Source: Zwartia panacis (GTDB lineage: Bacteria; Pseudomonadota; Gammaproteobacteria; Burkholderiales; Burkholderiaceae_B). Taken from it: a stretch of 64,000 nt of DNA. Where the stretch lies: positions 62,001 to 126,000 of the forward strand of contig NZ_JAUHHF010000001.1 of the NCBI RefSeq assembly GCF_030410395.1, read 5' to 3'. Positions 18,580 through 28,089 of this stretch are shown piece by piece. A model generated the notes under the pieces. It did not search any database. It was not told the origin of the DNA and was given only the letters and a program-made list of their open reading frames with translations. Numbering within the stretch: the first letter of the stretch is position 1; the number at the start of each line of letters is the position of its first letter. The translations under genes and the position numbers were made by a program.

Positions 18580-18614
18580 AAAACGCCCCGATGCCTGGTG
18601 CATCGAGGCGTTTT
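18580..18614. terminator. Bidirectional intrinsic terminator between greA and yhbY
   Basis: AAAACGCC-C-CGATGC (18580-18594) pairs with GCATCG-A-GGCGTTTT (18600-18614), with one internal mismatch and a five-base loop. A-runs on the left and T-runs on the right make it usable from both strands, fitting the convergent greA and yhbY genes. Confidence 0.88.
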
Positions 18615-18624
18615 AAATTTTGTT

Positions 18625-19221
18625 TTAACGCTTGGGTGCGGGACGTTTACGAGAAACCAAACCAGGCGCTCCACGACGAGCACCGGCACGCAAGGACAGT
18701 GCGCTGCGACGCGGAATCCCATGTGCTGTATCCTTGGAGCCTGTGGCACGTGTGCTAGGTCGTGCCGGACGATCACCAGAAAATACGCGGGGGCGATCCT
18801 CTTCGAGCTCGCTGTCACGTTCGGCGCGAGTGCGACGCGATGGCTTTTCAAGTTTTTTTCCTTCGGCGGCAAGCTTTTTAGGCGTGTGGGGTTCCGAAGG
18901 TTTGCGTTTTGCAGGTGAGGTGGGGGCAGGTTCAGTCTTGAGGTAGGTGCCTTTCGCGCCGTACCTGTACAAAATCAGCATCTTGCCCAGATGATGAACG
19001 GCGGCGCAGGAAAGCGTTTCGCAGATCGCACTGAGCATTTCCTCGCGCGCCTCTCGATCTGCCGTGCCGGCGCGGACTTTGATAAGCTCGTGTGCCGACA
19101 GGTTGAGATCGATTTCTTTGAGTACTGCCTCAGTCAGGCCATTGTCGCCAATCAGGACGACGGGGCGCAGTGGATGGGCAGCAGCACGAAGGGCGCTGCG
19201 TTCGCGTGGGGTGAGTTCCAT
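18625..19221 (-). CDS. yhbY: YhbY family CRM-domain RNA-binding protein with long basic tail
   Basis: YhbY binds pre-50S ribosomal particles. Residues 1-97 form the CRM domain ([48 protein letters not shown]). After that come about 100 residues rich in Arg, Lys, Pro and Ser, which are not part of the usual ~97-residue E. coli protein and look disordered and RNA-binding. ATG at 19221 fits the family start; another in-frame ATG lies at 19230. TACAAT on the minus strand lies only about 8 bases before the 19230 ATG, so the transcript may have almost no leader. The gene is divergent from rlmE. Confidence 0.92.
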   Translation of the reverse strand: MELTPRERSALRAAAHPLRPVVLIGDNGLTEAVLKEIDLNLSAHELIKVRAGTADREAREEMLSAICETLSCAAVHHLGKMLILYRYGAKGTYLKTEPAPTSPAKRKPSEPHTPKKLAAEGKKLEKPSRRTRAERDSELEEDRPRVFSGDRPARPSTRATGSKDTAHGIPRRSALSLRAGARRGAPGLVSRKRPAPKR

Positions 19222-19248
19222 AATAGTCATAAGGTAGATTGTACGGGA

Positions 19249-19884
19249 ATGGCAAAGAACAAATTTTCAAAAGAGTGGGTGATGCAACACATCAACGACC
19301 CATTCGTCAAATTAGCCCAGCAAAAGGGTTATCGCGCCCGTGCGGCTTTCAAGTTAACCGAAATCCTGGATGCAGAGAAGCTGATGCGTCGCGGGGATGT
19401 GATTGTCGACCTGGGTTCGGCGCCTGGTAGCTGGTCCCAGGTCGCCCGCGAAAGGCTGGTGGGTAAGGGGGGCGTTCTCGATGGACGCATCCTCGCTTTG
19501 GACATCCTTCCCATGGAGCCCATTGCCGGGGTGGAGTTTATCCAGGGTGACTTCAGTGAGGAGTCGGTGCTTGAGACCTTGAACACGATGCTGGATGGAG
19601 CTAAGGTAGACTTGGTGCTGTCAGATATGGCGCCCAATTTGTCCGGAGTGGGCATGGCTGATGCCGCGCGGGTGCAAATAGTGATCGAATTAGCTCTTGA
19701 ATTTGCGCTGATGCACCTCAAACCTGATGGTGCGTTGATCGTAAAAGCCTTCCACGGCAGCGGTTTCTCTCAAGTCGTTGAAAGCTTCAAGCGACACTTC
19801 AAAAGAGTCGTGGAGCGCAAGCCTAAAGCGTCTCGGGATCGTTCCTCTGAAACTTTCCTCATCGCGAAAGGTCGAAAGTTGTAG
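19249..19884 (+). CDS. rlmE: 23S rRNA (uridine-2'-O)-methyltransferase
   Basis: RlmE (FtsJ/RrmJ) methylates U2552 of 23S rRNA on the 50S subunit. From ATG 19249 the protein is 211 residues, close to the E. coli 209. It shows the SAM-binding motif [14 protein letters not shown] (about 55-68), the [15 protein letters not shown] segment with the catalytic Asp, and the catalytic Lys in [12 protein letters not shown]; the first Lys is in FKLTEI near 38. The frame is open for another 86 codons upstream, but that part overlaps yhbY antisense and has no homology. ftsH follows 202 bases later. Confidence 0.96.
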   Translation: MAKNKFSKEWVMQHINDPFVKLAQQKGYRARAAFKLTEILDAEKLMRRGDVIVDLGSAPGSWSQVARERLVGKGGVLDGRILALDILPMEPIAGVEFIQGDFSEESVLETLNTMLDGAKVDLVLSDMAPNLSGVGMADAARVQIVIELALEFALMHLKPDGALIVKAFHGSGFSQVVESFKRHFKRVVERKPKASRDRSSETFLIAKGRKL

Positions 19885-20086
19885 AGGTCTTGGAGCGTTC
19901 TGGAACTTCTTGATTTTGTTCCGCTTTTGATTCCCTTTTGATCCCCCGTTTGAACCCTTCAGGCCGAAGGGAATCCAGCCGGAAAGTGACCAGAATCGGG
20001 GTAGAATGAAGTATTGATTTATATTGCGAAACTCCCTTTAGGCCACTAGGGTATCGCTTGTCAGCATTACAAGCAGGAGATCGGCC

Positions 20087-21979
20087 TTGAACAATTCGTT
20101 TTCTAAAGTCGCTGTCTGGATGGTGATCGCACTGGTTCTGTTTACTGTTTTCAAACAGTTTGACAGCCGTGCGCCTGCCCAAGACTCCGTCAGTTACACC
20201 CAGTTTATGGACGATGCCAAGGCTGGCAAAATCCGCAAGGTGGATGTGCAGAGCGATGTGCTCTACGTCACGCCCGATGCTGGCCGTCCTTACACTTTGA
20301 CTTCTCCCGGCGACCTCTGGATGGTGTCCGACCTGATGAAGGCGGGTGTGCAGGTTTCGGGCAAGGCGCGCGAAGAGCCCTCGTTCCTGATGAGTATTTT
20401 CGTGTCGTGGTTCCCCATGCTGTTGCTGATTGGCGTGTGGGTGTTTTTCATGCGCCAGATGCAGGGCGGTGGCAAGGGCGGAGCGTTCAGTTTCGGCAAG
20501 TCCCGTGCCCGGATGCTCGATGAGACCACGAACTCCATCACCTTTGCCGATGTCGCGGGCTGCGACGAGGCCAAAGAGGATGTGCAGGAGCTGGTTGATT
20601 TCTTGCGTGACCCGACCAAGTTTCAGAAGCTCGGTGGACATATCCCCCGAGGCGTGCTGATGGTGGGTTCGCCCGGTACGGGTAAGACACTGTTGGCTAA
20701 AGCAATTGCCGGCGAAGCCAAAGTCCCATTCTTCAGCATCTCAGGCTCTGATTTTGTCGAAATGTTTGTGGGCGTGGGTGCTTCTCGCGTGCGCGACATG
20801 TTTGAGAACGCTAAAAAGCATTCGCCTTGCATCATCTTCATCGACGAAATCGATGCGGTCGGTCGCCAGCGTGGCGCCGGGCTCGGTGGTGGTAACGATG
20901 AGCGCGAGCAAACGCTCAACCAGTTGCTCGTCGAGATGGATGGTTTTGAGACTGGCGTGGGCGTGATCGTGATCGCCGCGACCAACCGTCCTGACGTGCT
21001 GGATCCAGCCTTGCTGCGCCCCGGTCGTTTCGATCGTCAGGTTGTCGTGCCTCTGCCTGATATTCGCGGTCGTGAACAGATCCTGAATGTGCACATGCGT
21101 AAAGTTCCTCTCGCTCAAAACGTCAACGCGCATGTTTTGGCTCGCGGTTGCCCTGGCTTTTCTGGTGCCGATTTGGCTAACCTGGTGAACGAGGCTGCGT
21201 TGTTTGCCGCCCGTCGTAATGGTCGGACGGTTGATATGTCCGACTTTGAAAAGGCCAAGGACAAAATCATCATGGGTGCCGAGCGTCGTTCGCTTGTCAT
21301 GCCTGAAGAAGAGCGTCGCAATACCGCTTACCATGAGTCGGGTCATGCGATTGTGGCGCGCATGCTCCCCAAGACGGATCCTGTGCACAAGGTCACGATC
21401 ATTCCACGTGGCCGCGCGCTGGGCGTGACGATGCAGTTGCCCGAAGGCGATCGCTACAGCATGGATAAAGAGCGGTTGCTTTGCACGATTGCGGTGTTGT
21501 TTGGTGGTCGCATCGCCGAAGAATTGTTCATGAATCAAATGACGACTGGCGCCTCCAACGACTTTGAGCGTGCAACGGCGATCGCCCGTGACATGGTGAC
21601 GCGTTATGGCATGTCGACCGAACTTGGTCCGATGGTGTATGCGGAAAATGAAGGTGAAGTCTTTTTGGGTCGCAGCGTGACCAAGACCACCCACATGTCC
21701 GAAGACACCATGCAAAAGGTCGATAACCAGATCCGTAAAATTATTGACGAGCAGTACGCTGTCGCACGTACCATTCTCGAGAACAATCGTGACAAAGTTG
21801 AAGTCATGACCAAGGCTCTGCTCGAATGGGAAACCATTGATTCCGACCAGATCAATGACATCATCGAAGGCCGTCCGCCGCGTCCACCCAAAGTGCCTGA
21901 GGCACCGATGGATTCGACAGGGGCACCACCGAGCGGCACGGCGCCTGGCACAAACACTGATCCCGCCGCCGTCGTCTGA
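20087..21979 (+). CDS. ftsH: ATP-dependent zinc metalloprotease FtsH
   Basis: A membrane-bound AAA protease that removes unassembled membrane proteins and regulators such as LpxC and sigma-32. The start is TTG at 20087, with GCAGGAG before it; the N-terminus [22 protein letters not shown] is the first membrane helix. A second helix lies near 105-120, Walker A GSPGTGKT near 193, Walker [13 protein letters not shown] near 250, the SRH region [19 protein letters not shown], and the protease motif HESGH near 417. The C-terminal ~30 residues are Pro/Thr-rich. folP starts nine bases after the stop, so ftsH-folP-glmM likely form one transcript. Confidence 0.98.
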   Translation: MNNSFSKVAVWMVIALVLFTVFKQFDSRAPAQDSVSYTQFMDDAKAGKIRKVDVQSDVLYVTPDAGRPYTLTSPGDLWMVSDLMKAGVQVSGKAREEPSFLMSIFVSWFPMLLLIGVWVFFMRQMQGGGKGGAFSFGKSRARMLDETTNSITFADVAGCDEAKEDVQELVDFLRDPTKFQKLGGHIPRGVLMVGSPGTGKTLLAKAIAGEAKVPFFSISGSDFVEMFVGVGASRVRDMFENAKKHSPCIIFIDEIDAVGRQRGAGLGGGNDEREQTLNQLLVEMDGFETGVGVIVIAATNRPDVLDPALLRPGRFDRQVVVPLPDIRGREQILNVHMRKVPLAQNVNAHVLARGCPGFSGADLANLVNEAALFAARRNGRTVDMSDFEKAKDKIIMGAERRSLVMPEEERRNTAYHESGHAIVARMLPKTDPVHKVTIIPRGRALGVTMQLPEGDRYSMDKERLLCTIAVLFGGRIAEELFMNQMTTGASNDFERATAIARDMVTRYGMSTELGPMVYAENEGEVFLGRSVTKTTHMSEDTMQKVDNQIRKIIDEQYAVARTILENNRDKVEVMTKALLEWETIDSDQINDIIEGRPPRPPKVPEAPMDSTGAPPSGTAPGTNTDPAAVV

Positions 21980-21987
21980 GGCAGGTA

Positions 21988-22839
21988 GTGTCCGGCACAA
22001 TGGCTGAACGCTGGGTATGCGGGCGCTTTGAGTTTGATCTCAAGCGCCCGATTCTTATGGGAATCGTCAATGTCACGCCAGACTCGTTTTCTGATGGCGG
22101 GCAACATGCCCGCACAGAGTCGGCGATTCGACATGCGCACACGCTGATCCAGGAGGGGGCCGACATCCTGGACATTGGCGGAGAGTCGACACGTCCGGGT
22201 GCTTTACCCGTTTCTGTACAAGACGAGCTCGCGCGCGTGATTCCTGTGATCAAAGCGTTGTTGCACAGTGGTGTGGCGATTTCTGTCGACACCTGCAAGC
22301 CCGAGGTCATGCAGGCAGCTCTTGATGTGGGTGCGGATATCATTAACGATGTCACAGGTATGCGCGATGTATCCGCGCAGCGTATCGTCGCCAGACATGG
22401 TCATTGCGGCGTATGCGTGATGCACATGCAGGGCGAACCCCGAACAATGCAGACCAAGCCACATTACAACGACGTGGTCCATGACATTCATGCAGAGCTT
22501 GTCAGACAAGCTCATCAACTCGAATCCCTGGGTATTCAGTCCGAGCGTATTAGTCTGGATCCTGGCTTTGGTTTCGGTAAAACTGTCGAACAAAATTATC
22601 AGTTGCTTGCCAATTTGAACGTCATTGCGAATACGGGTTATCCTGTCGTTTTAGGGGTGTCGCGCAAATCAATGATTGGTGCTGTGACTGGACAGTCAGT
22701 CGATCACAGACTTTCAGGCAGTATCTCTGCCGCACTCGCCGGAGTGGTGCGTGGCGCCCGTGTACTCAGAGTGCACGATGTGAGAGAGACGCGCGATGCC
22801 TTGTCGGTATGGCATGCAGTAGAGGATGCGAAAAAATAA
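21988..22839 (+). CDS. folP: Dihydropteroate synthase
   Basis: Condenses p-aminobenzoate with hydroxymethyldihydropterin pyrophosphate in folate synthesis; target of sulfonamides. The TIM-barrel landmarks are present: [14 protein letters not shown] near 26-39, [11 protein letters not shown] near 62, [14 protein letters not shown] near 112, [11 protein letters not shown] near 143, DPGFGFGKT near 190 and VSRKSMIG near 220. The GTG at 21988 begins the longest reading; ATG at 22000 is an alternative (AGGCAGG sits 2 and 14 bases upstream of them). The gene follows ftsH with nine bases between and runs two bases before glmM. Confidence 0.96.
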   Translation: MSGTMAERWVCGRFEFDLKRPILMGIVNVTPDSFSDGGQHARTESAIRHAHTLIQEGADILDIGGESTRPGALPVSVQDELARVIPVIKALLHSGVAISVDTCKPEVMQAALDVGADIINDVTGMRDVSAQRIVARHGHCGVCVMHMQGEPRTMQTKPHYNDVVHDIHAELVRQAHQLESLGIQSERISLDPGFGFGKTVEQNYQLLANLNVIANTGYPVVLGVSRKSMIGAVTGQSVDHRLSGSISAALAGVVRGARVLRVHDVRETRDALSVWHAVEDAKK

Positions 22840-22841
22840 TA

Positions 22842-24194
22842 ATGTCTAAAAGAAAATATTTCGGTACAGATGGTGTCCGAGGGCTCGTTGGCGGCGAGGT
22901 GATCAACGCCGAGTTCGCCCTGCGTTTAGGGTATGCCGCGGGCAAGGTTTTGTCTCAGTCTCATGAAAGCGCGGGTGGACGCAGTGGTCGTCCTACCGTT
23001 CTGATCGGCAAAGACACTCGGATTAGCGGTTACATGCTGGAGTCGGCTCTCGAGGCTGGTTTTGCTTCTGCAGGTGTGGAGGTGCTTCTTGCGGGACCGC
23101 TCCCGACACCTGCAGTCGCGTATCTGACCCGCACTTGGCGGTTGGTGGCCGGTATCGTCATCAGTGCTTCGCACAATCCGTATCATGACAACGGCATCAA
23201 GTTTTTCTCCTCGAAAGGGATGAAATTGCCCGATGAGACTGAGGCCGCAATCGAAGCCGCGATTGACGAGCCCATGGTGTGTGTCCCCTCTGAAAAACTA
23301 GGTCGGGCGCGTCGTATTGACGATGCGCCCGGGCGCTACATCGAGTTTTGCAAAAGCACTTTTCCTTCAGATCTGGATTTGAAAGGACTGAAGCTTGTGA
23401 TCGATGCCGCCAACGGAGCGGCTTACCACATCGCGCCTCATGTGTTTCGTGAGCTGGGCGCCGAGGTCCACGCGATTGGCGTTTCTCCTGACGGATTCAA
23501 TATCAACAAGGACGTTGGTGCCTTGCACCCCGAGGGTCTTGCCGCCGAAGTGCGAGCGCGTGGTGCTGATCTGGGGATCGCGCTGGATGGCGATGCGGAT
23601 CGTTTGCAGATGGTGGACGCTTCAGGTCGTGTTTACAACGGCGATGAGTTGTTATTTGCAGTGGTGCGTGAGCGTCTCGCGCGTGGACCGGTGGCAGGTG
23701 TCGTCGGAACCCTGATGACCAACTTCGGTTTGGAGAAACAGCTTAAGTCACTTGGCATTCCTTTCGAACGTGCGCAGGTGGGTGATCGTTACGTGCTTGA
23801 GCAATTGCGTAACCGTGGCTGGCTCTATGGTGGTGAAAGTTCAGGCCACTTGTTGTGTCTGGACTCGCACACAACGGGTGACGGCATTGTGGCGGCATTG
23901 CAAGTGCTTGCGGCACTTCAGCGCAGTGGCGAAACTCTGGCTCAGTGGCTCGATACGTTGAGGATGTACCCTCAGACAATGGTCAACGTGCCGTGGGTGC
24001 CGGGTAAAAGCTGGACCGCGCATGCGGGACTGGTCGCCGCCAAGGAACAAGTCGAGCGCATGCTGGGTGAGCGCGGGCGCGTATTGATTCGCGCTTCGGG
24101 TACTGAACCCAAATTGCGCCTGATGGTCGAGGCGGAGGACCATGGTCTGGTCGAGCAGGGTATTTCAATGTTGACGGCGGTTGATCTGAACTGA
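22842..24194 (+). CDS. glmM: Phosphoglucosamine mutase
   Basis: Interconverts glucosamine 6-phosphate and glucosamine 1-phosphate, feeding UDP-GlcNAc for peptidoglycan and lipopolysaccharide. The 450-residue protein starts [13 protein letters not shown], has the phosphoserine loop [17 protein letters not shown] near 105, the Mg-binding DGDADR (about 245-250), the sugar-binding GGESSGHLL near 332 and the phosphate-binding [14 protein letters not shown] near 418. ATG 22842 fits the family start; the earlier in-frame ATG at 22809 lies inside folP. It converges with ppx. Confidence 0.97.
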   Translation: MSKRKYFGTDGVRGLVGGEVINAEFALRLGYAAGKVLSQSHESAGGRSGRPTVLIGKDTRISGYMLESALEAGFASAGVEVLLAGPLPTPAVAYLTRTWRLVAGIVISASHNPYHDNGIKFFSSKGMKLPDETEAAIEAAIDEPMVCVPSEKLGRARRIDDAPGRYIEFCKSTFPSDLDLKGLKLVIDAANGAAYHIAPHVFRELGAEVHAIGVSPDGFNINKDVGALHPEGLAAEVRARGADLGIALDGDADRLQMVDASGRVYNGDELLFAVVRERLARGPVAGVVGTLMTNFGLEKQLKSLGIPFERAQVGDRYVLEQLRNRGWLYGGESSGHLLCLDSHTTGDGIVAALQVLAALQRSGETLAQWLDTLRMYPQTMVNVPWVPGKSWTAHAGLVAAKEQVERMLGERGRVLIRASGTEPKLRLMVEAEDHGLVEQGISMLTAVDLN

Positions 24195-24258
24195 GTGCTG
24201 TGCATTCAGCGCTGTTCATTTGATGCGACTTATTTCGCGCGACTCTTTTTTGCGCGAC

Positions 24259-25746
24259 TCAGATCAGAATCAATTCAAAATCGAAGCCCACCTTGCTCCA
24301 CTCCGACTCTTCGCCATGCAATGAAAAGTCTGTGAGCGGATGCGTGGCGAGCCATTTCTTATCCACTTTGCACACGATGGAATTTCCGTTGATGCTGACC
24401 GAGAGGGGCAGGCGCGCGACGTCCTCTCTGCGTCGACAGAGCAACACTGCAAGTCGTAGACACAGGATTGTCAGCCATTGATCACGGCTCTTGACCAGCG
24501 ATTGTGCTTTGGCGAGTTTGCCGGTGTGCACGAGTGCTAACAGCCCGAGATGCAATTGATCAACTCGTGAAAAACCCGGCATATCCGCGTTGTTGAGAAT
24601 ATAGGCACTATGCTTGTGATACCCGGCTTGTGCGATGGAAAGACCGACCTCGTGCAGGTCTGCCGCCCAGCTCAATGTGTGTCGTAGCTCGTCTTGCTGG
24701 CTACGGTCGGGAAACAAGCTTTCAAACAGACTCAGCGCAGTGCGTTTGACCCGGTTGGCTTGCCGCGTATCGACATGATAGCGTTTCATAAAAGCACTGA
24801 CAGATTCATCCCGACGGTCATGCGCTTCTTCGCGTCCGGCCAGATCGACGAGTACGCCGAGACGTAGCGCACCATCACCGGTTTTCATTGTGTCGACACG
24901 CATTTCATCAAAAAATGCGCTCATGATGGCCAGGCCGCCTGTGAGGACGTCCGCACGGTCCACCTTGATGCCCGGCAAATCATTTGTGATCACACGACCT
25001 GAGCGAATGAGTTTGGCTTTCAGGCGATCCAAACCGTCCCGGGTAATGCCGCCGGTCGTCAGCTTGCCATCGGTCAGGATGGCCAACAGGGCTTTGGCCG
25101 TGCCCGATGAACCGTAAGCCATATCCCAACCCATTTTTCTGTAGGGTTTAGTGATGACCTCGATTTCGCGACGGGCGGCGAGCTCAGCTTGTTTCATACT
25201 CTGGGCATCGATTCGACCATCTGGAAAGAATTTTTGGCTAAAGCTCACGCATCCCATATAAAGCGAGGAGGTGAGGATGGGCTCATCGCCTTTGCCAATA
25301 ATCACCTCCGTTGAGCCGCCACCGATGTCGATGACCAGTCTCTTCTCGGCAGAGACGGGAAGCGTGTGACTCACGCCCGTGTAAATCAGGCGTGCTTCTT
25401 CACGGCCAGCGATGACTTCGATTGGAAAGCCCAGTGCCGCTTCGGCCAGAGGCAAAAAGTCCGCGACGTTTCGGGCGACGCGAAAAGTGTTGGTCGCAAC
25501 TGCGCGCACGCGGTCCGGGTGAAAGCTTCGAAGACGCTCTCCGAAGCGTTGCAAAACCTCGACAGCCCGGTCGATGGCCTCTTGACTGAGGTTTTTGGAG
25601 GCGTCCAAGCCGGCGGCCAGGCGCACGGTTTCCTTGAGACGGTCGATTTGGTAGATGTGTTTGGCGCCATTTTGTTCGGCCACCCGACCAATTGACAGCC
25701 TGAAGCTGTTGGATCCCAGATCGACTGCCGCCAACAGGTGTTTCAT
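24259..25746 (-). CDS. ppx: Exopolyphosphatase (Ppx/GppA family)
   Basis: Releases phosphate from polyphosphate ends (or hydrolyses pppGpp in GppA members). The 495 residues show the actin-like ATPase motifs: AAVDLGSNSFRLSIGR at 6-21, VIDIGGGSTEVIIG near 140-152, and YGSSGTAKA near 208. The HD-like C-terminal part begins around 310 with LPRDL-like, DLHEVGLSIAQAGYHKHSAYI (His residues conserved). It is divergent from ppk1 with a 158-base spacer containing a Pho-box-like site, which suits opposite enzymes of polyphosphate metabolism under shared control. Confidence 0.94.
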   Translation of the reverse strand: MKHLLAAVDLGSNSFRLSIGRVAEQNGAKHIYQIDRLKETVRLAAGLDASKNLSQEAIDRAVEVLQRFGERLRSFHPDRVRAVATNTFRVARNVADFLPLAEAALGFPIEVIAGREEARLIYTGVSHTLPVSAEKRLVIDIGGGSTEVIIGKGDEPILTSSLYMGCVSFSQKFFPDGRIDAQSMKQAELAARREIEVITKPYRKMGWDMAYGSSGTAKALLAILTDGKLTTGGITRDGLDRLKAKLIRSGRVITNDLPGIKVDRADVLTGGLAIMSAFFDEMRVDTMKTGDGALRLGVLVDLAGREEAHDRRDESVSAFMKRYHVDTRQANRVKRTALSLFESLFPDRSQQDELRHTLSWAADLHEVGLSIAQAGYHKHSAYILNNADMPGFSRVDQLHLGLLALVHTGKLAKAQSLVKSRDQWLTILCLRLAVLLCRRREDVARLPLSVSINGNSIVCKVDKKWLATHPLTDFSLHGEESEWSKVGFDFELILI

Positions 25747-25788
25747 AAAATTAAACCAAAATGCGATAGCAACATTATAAAAGGGTAT

Positions 25789-25821
25789 CTTGTAAAAAGT
25801 TTGTCATACAGGCACGATAAG
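25789..25821 (+). promoter_or_regulatory. Pho-box-like site between ppx and ppk1
   Basis: Three adjacent 11-base units resemble PhoB half-sites: CTTGTAAAAAG, TTTGTCATACA and GGCACGATAAG. The middle unit is close to the TGTCA core; the outer units match less well. Eleven-base phasing is the hallmark of PhoB binding. The site lies about 85 bases before the ppk1 start. Confidence 0.5.
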
Positions 25822-25904
25822 CTGAATGCACGAAAATGCCGCTATCATGTGCCTAAAAGCCTTGAATAATGCCTCTCCATACCTACACATAGGTTTTTGT
25901 CCAG

Positions 25905-27989
25905 ATGCCCGCCAGAAAGAAAGCTGAGCCCCTTTACTTCAACCGAGAGTTGTCGCTGCTGCAGTTCAACGAGCGCGTGTTGGCGATGGCCGAGCGCCCT
26001 GATACACCGGCTCTGGAACGGTTACGTTACGTCTGTATCGTCGGCTCGAATCTGGACGAGTTTTTTGAAATCAGGGTCTCGAGCCTCAAGGCTCAGATCG
26101 CCCAGCATCCACATTTGATGGGACCTGACGGACTGACGGCCGAAGACGCTTTTGAGCGTGTCCAGCAGGCGGTGCACGTTTTGGTGGATCGCCAATATGC
26201 TCTGCTCAACGAGCAGGTCTTGCCGGCACTTAAAGCTGAAGGGGTGGTGCTTCACCAGGCGGCTGATTGGAATGCCGCCCAGAGGAAATGGGCGCGAGAG
26301 GTTTTTCACAGGGATGTGATGCCGCTGTTGACGCCAATCGGTCTGGATCCCGCGCATCCTTTCCCCAGGGTCTATAACAAAAGCTTGAATTTCATCGTGC
26401 CTCTTTCCGGGGTCGATGCGTTTGGTCGTAAGTCGACGATCGCGATTGTGCAGGCGCCGAGGGCTTTGCCACGACTGATCAAGGTGCCTCCAGCAGTGTC
26501 CGGTTCTCCTCACGGCTTCATATTGCTGACCGGATTTTTGCGTGCCTTTGTCGGTGATTTGTTTCCCGGCATGCATATGGAGGGCTGTTACCAGTGGCGT
26601 GTGACACGTAACAGTGATTTATTTGTCGATGAAGAAGAGGTGACTAATCTGCGCCAGGCCCTTCAGGGCGAACTCTCCCAGCGTAATTTCGGTTCGGCCG
26701 TTCGTCTCGAAATTGATCACAATACGCCTGCACACATTGAAACTTTTTTACAGAAAGAGTTTTCTCTGACCGCTGAAGATACTTATCGGGTGAATGGTCC
26801 CGCGAATGTCGCGCGCTTGATGCAAATCTGTAACCTGGTTAAAGAGCCGGATTTACTTTTCCCCGAGTTTCAAGGGCGCGTGCCCAAGCCTTTTGACTCC
26901 TTGCCGGCACGTTCGCCCGCGATTTTCGACGCGATTGCCAACCAAGACCAGCTTCTTCATCATCCCTATCAGTCCTTCAAACCAGTTTTGGATTTTTTGA
27001 CTGCGGCGGCTTTCGATCCGGATGTCGTGGCAATCAAGCAAACGATTTATCGGACGGGCGAGGACTCCGAGCTCATGCATCTCTTGCTTGCGGCAGCCAA
27101 GGCGGGTAAAGAAGTGACGGTCGTCGTGGAACTGATGGCGCGTTTCGACGAGCAAACCAACATTAACTGGGCGGCACGCCTTGAAGAGGTCGGCGCGCAT
27201 GTGGTGTATGGCGTCGTCGGCCATAAAACACACGCCAAGATGGCGCTGGTGCTACGCCGGGAAAAAGGCCGTATCCGTCGCTATGGTCACATGGGGACTG
27301 GAAACTACCATTTGCGTACGGCAAGCCTCTACACGGATTTTGGTCTTCTGACGGCAGATCCCAAGCTTTGTGAGGATATGGATCTAGTATTTTCTCAGCT
27401 GACCGGACTCGGTGAGCGACGCAAACTCAAGATGTTGCTGCAGTCGCCGTTTACGATGCACAGTACGGTCATCAGCATGATCCGCGCGGAAACCCGCGCC
27501 GCGCGTGCAGGGAAAAAGTCTCGAATACTCGCCAAAATGAATTCTTTGTTGGAGCCTCTTGTGATTCAAGAGCTCTACAAAGCGAGCCAGGCCGGCGTCA
27601 AAATCGATTTGATCGTGCGTGGCGTCTGTGCTTTGCGCTCAGGCGTAGCGGGTTTGTCTGAAAACATCACTGTGAGATCCATCGTCGGGCGCTTTCTGGA
27701 GCACTCGCGCGTCTTTTATTTTTATGACCAGGGCAAAGAGTCTGTTTATCTTTCCTCGGCGGACTGGATGGACCGAAACTTCTTCAGGCGAGTTGAAATT
27801 GCCTTCCCCGTCAATAATCCTCTACTCAAAAAGCGGGTGATTGATGAGGCCTTTACGGAGGCGCTGCGGGATAACCAGCGGGCCTGGCTGCAACAGCCCG
27901 ATGGCACATATGCGCTGATCCGTAACCGTCGTGCGCCGTTTTCATTGCACCAGCATTTGATGGAAAAGCTGGGCTCAGACGTCAAATAA
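25905..27989 (+). CDS. ppk1: Polyphosphate kinase 1
   Basis: Makes polyphosphate from ATP at the membrane. The 694-residue protein has the N-terminal domain beginning YFNRELSLLQFNERVLAMAE, the head domain (HPFPRVYNKSLNFIVPL), and two PLD-like catalytic domains: FDEQTNINWAARLEEVGAHVVYGVVGHKTHAKM includes the phosphohistidine (HAKM region) and GHMGTGNYH follows; the second contains RGVCALRSGVAGLSENI and SSADWMDRN. Length matches the family (about 690). pstS lies 100 bases downstream behind a second Pho-box-like site, so phosphate starvation control is expected. Confidence 0.97.
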   Translation: MPARKKAEPLYFNRELSLLQFNERVLAMAERPDTPALERLRYVCIVGSNLDEFFEIRVSSLKAQIAQHPHLMGPDGLTAEDAFERVQQAVHVLVDRQYALLNEQVLPALKAEGVVLHQAADWNAAQRKWAREVFHRDVMPLLTPIGLDPAHPFPRVYNKSLNFIVPLSGVDAFGRKSTIAIVQAPRALPRLIKVPPAVSGSPHGFILLTGFLRAFVGDLFPGMHMEGCYQWRVTRNSDLFVDEEEVTNLRQALQGELSQRNFGSAVRLEIDHNTPAHIETFLQKEFSLTAEDTYRVNGPANVARLMQICNLVKEPDLLFPEFQGRVPKPFDSLPARSPAIFDAIANQDQLLHHPYQSFKPVLDFLTAAAFDPDVVAIKQTIYRTGEDSELMHLLLAAAKAGKEVTVVVELMARFDEQTNINWAARLEEVGAHVVYGVVGHKTHAKMALVLRREKGRIRRYGHMGTGNYHLRTASLYTDFGLLTADPKLCEDMDLVFSQLTGLGERRKLKMLLQSPFTMHSTVISMIRAETRAARAGKKSRILAKMNSLLEPLVIQELYKASQAGVKIDLIVRGVCALRSGVAGLSENITVRSIVGRFLEHSRVFYFYDQGKESVYLSSADWMDRNFFRRVEIAFPVNNPLLKKRVIDEAFTEALRDNQRAWLQQPDGTYALIRNRRAPFSLHQHLMEKLGSDVK

Positions 27990-28005
27990 GCGGTTTTTTT
28001 CAGGA

Positions 28006-28038
28006 TTGTCACGAAAACGTCATTTTCGTTCCCTAAGA
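28006..28038 (+). promoter_or_regulatory. Pho-box-like site upstream of pstS
   Basis: TTGTCACGAAA (28006-28016) and ACGTCATTTTC (28017-28027) are direct 11-base repeats with GTCAC/GTCAT cores, followed by a weaker third unit GTTCCCTAAGA. It begins 17 bases after the ppk1 stop and lies about 55-85 bases before the pstS ATG. The arrangement matches the PhoB operator layout known upstream of pstS in other proteobacteria. Confidence 0.65.
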
Positions 28039-28089
28039 TTCAGTCTGTAGCGTGAAACTACTTACATTAATAGTGATTGAGGATTAAAA

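Noticed and set aside
18991-19248. N-terminal extension of rlmE
   Set aside because: The frame is open, but the segment is antisense to yhbY and the RlmE family begins at ATG 19249.
19885-20086. A sigma-32 heat-shock promoter before ftsH
   Set aside because: Parts such as CTTGATT and CCC occur, but spacing and the -10 match are poor.
20741-22000. A 419-codon minus-strand open frame opposite ftsH
   Set aside because: It mirrors the ftsH codons, has His/Arg-rich composition and no recognisable domain; ftsH has full homology on the other strand.
24195-24258. Short GCGCGACTC direct repeats between glmM and ppx
   Set aside because: Two copies only within 25 bases and no secondary structure; likely without meaning.
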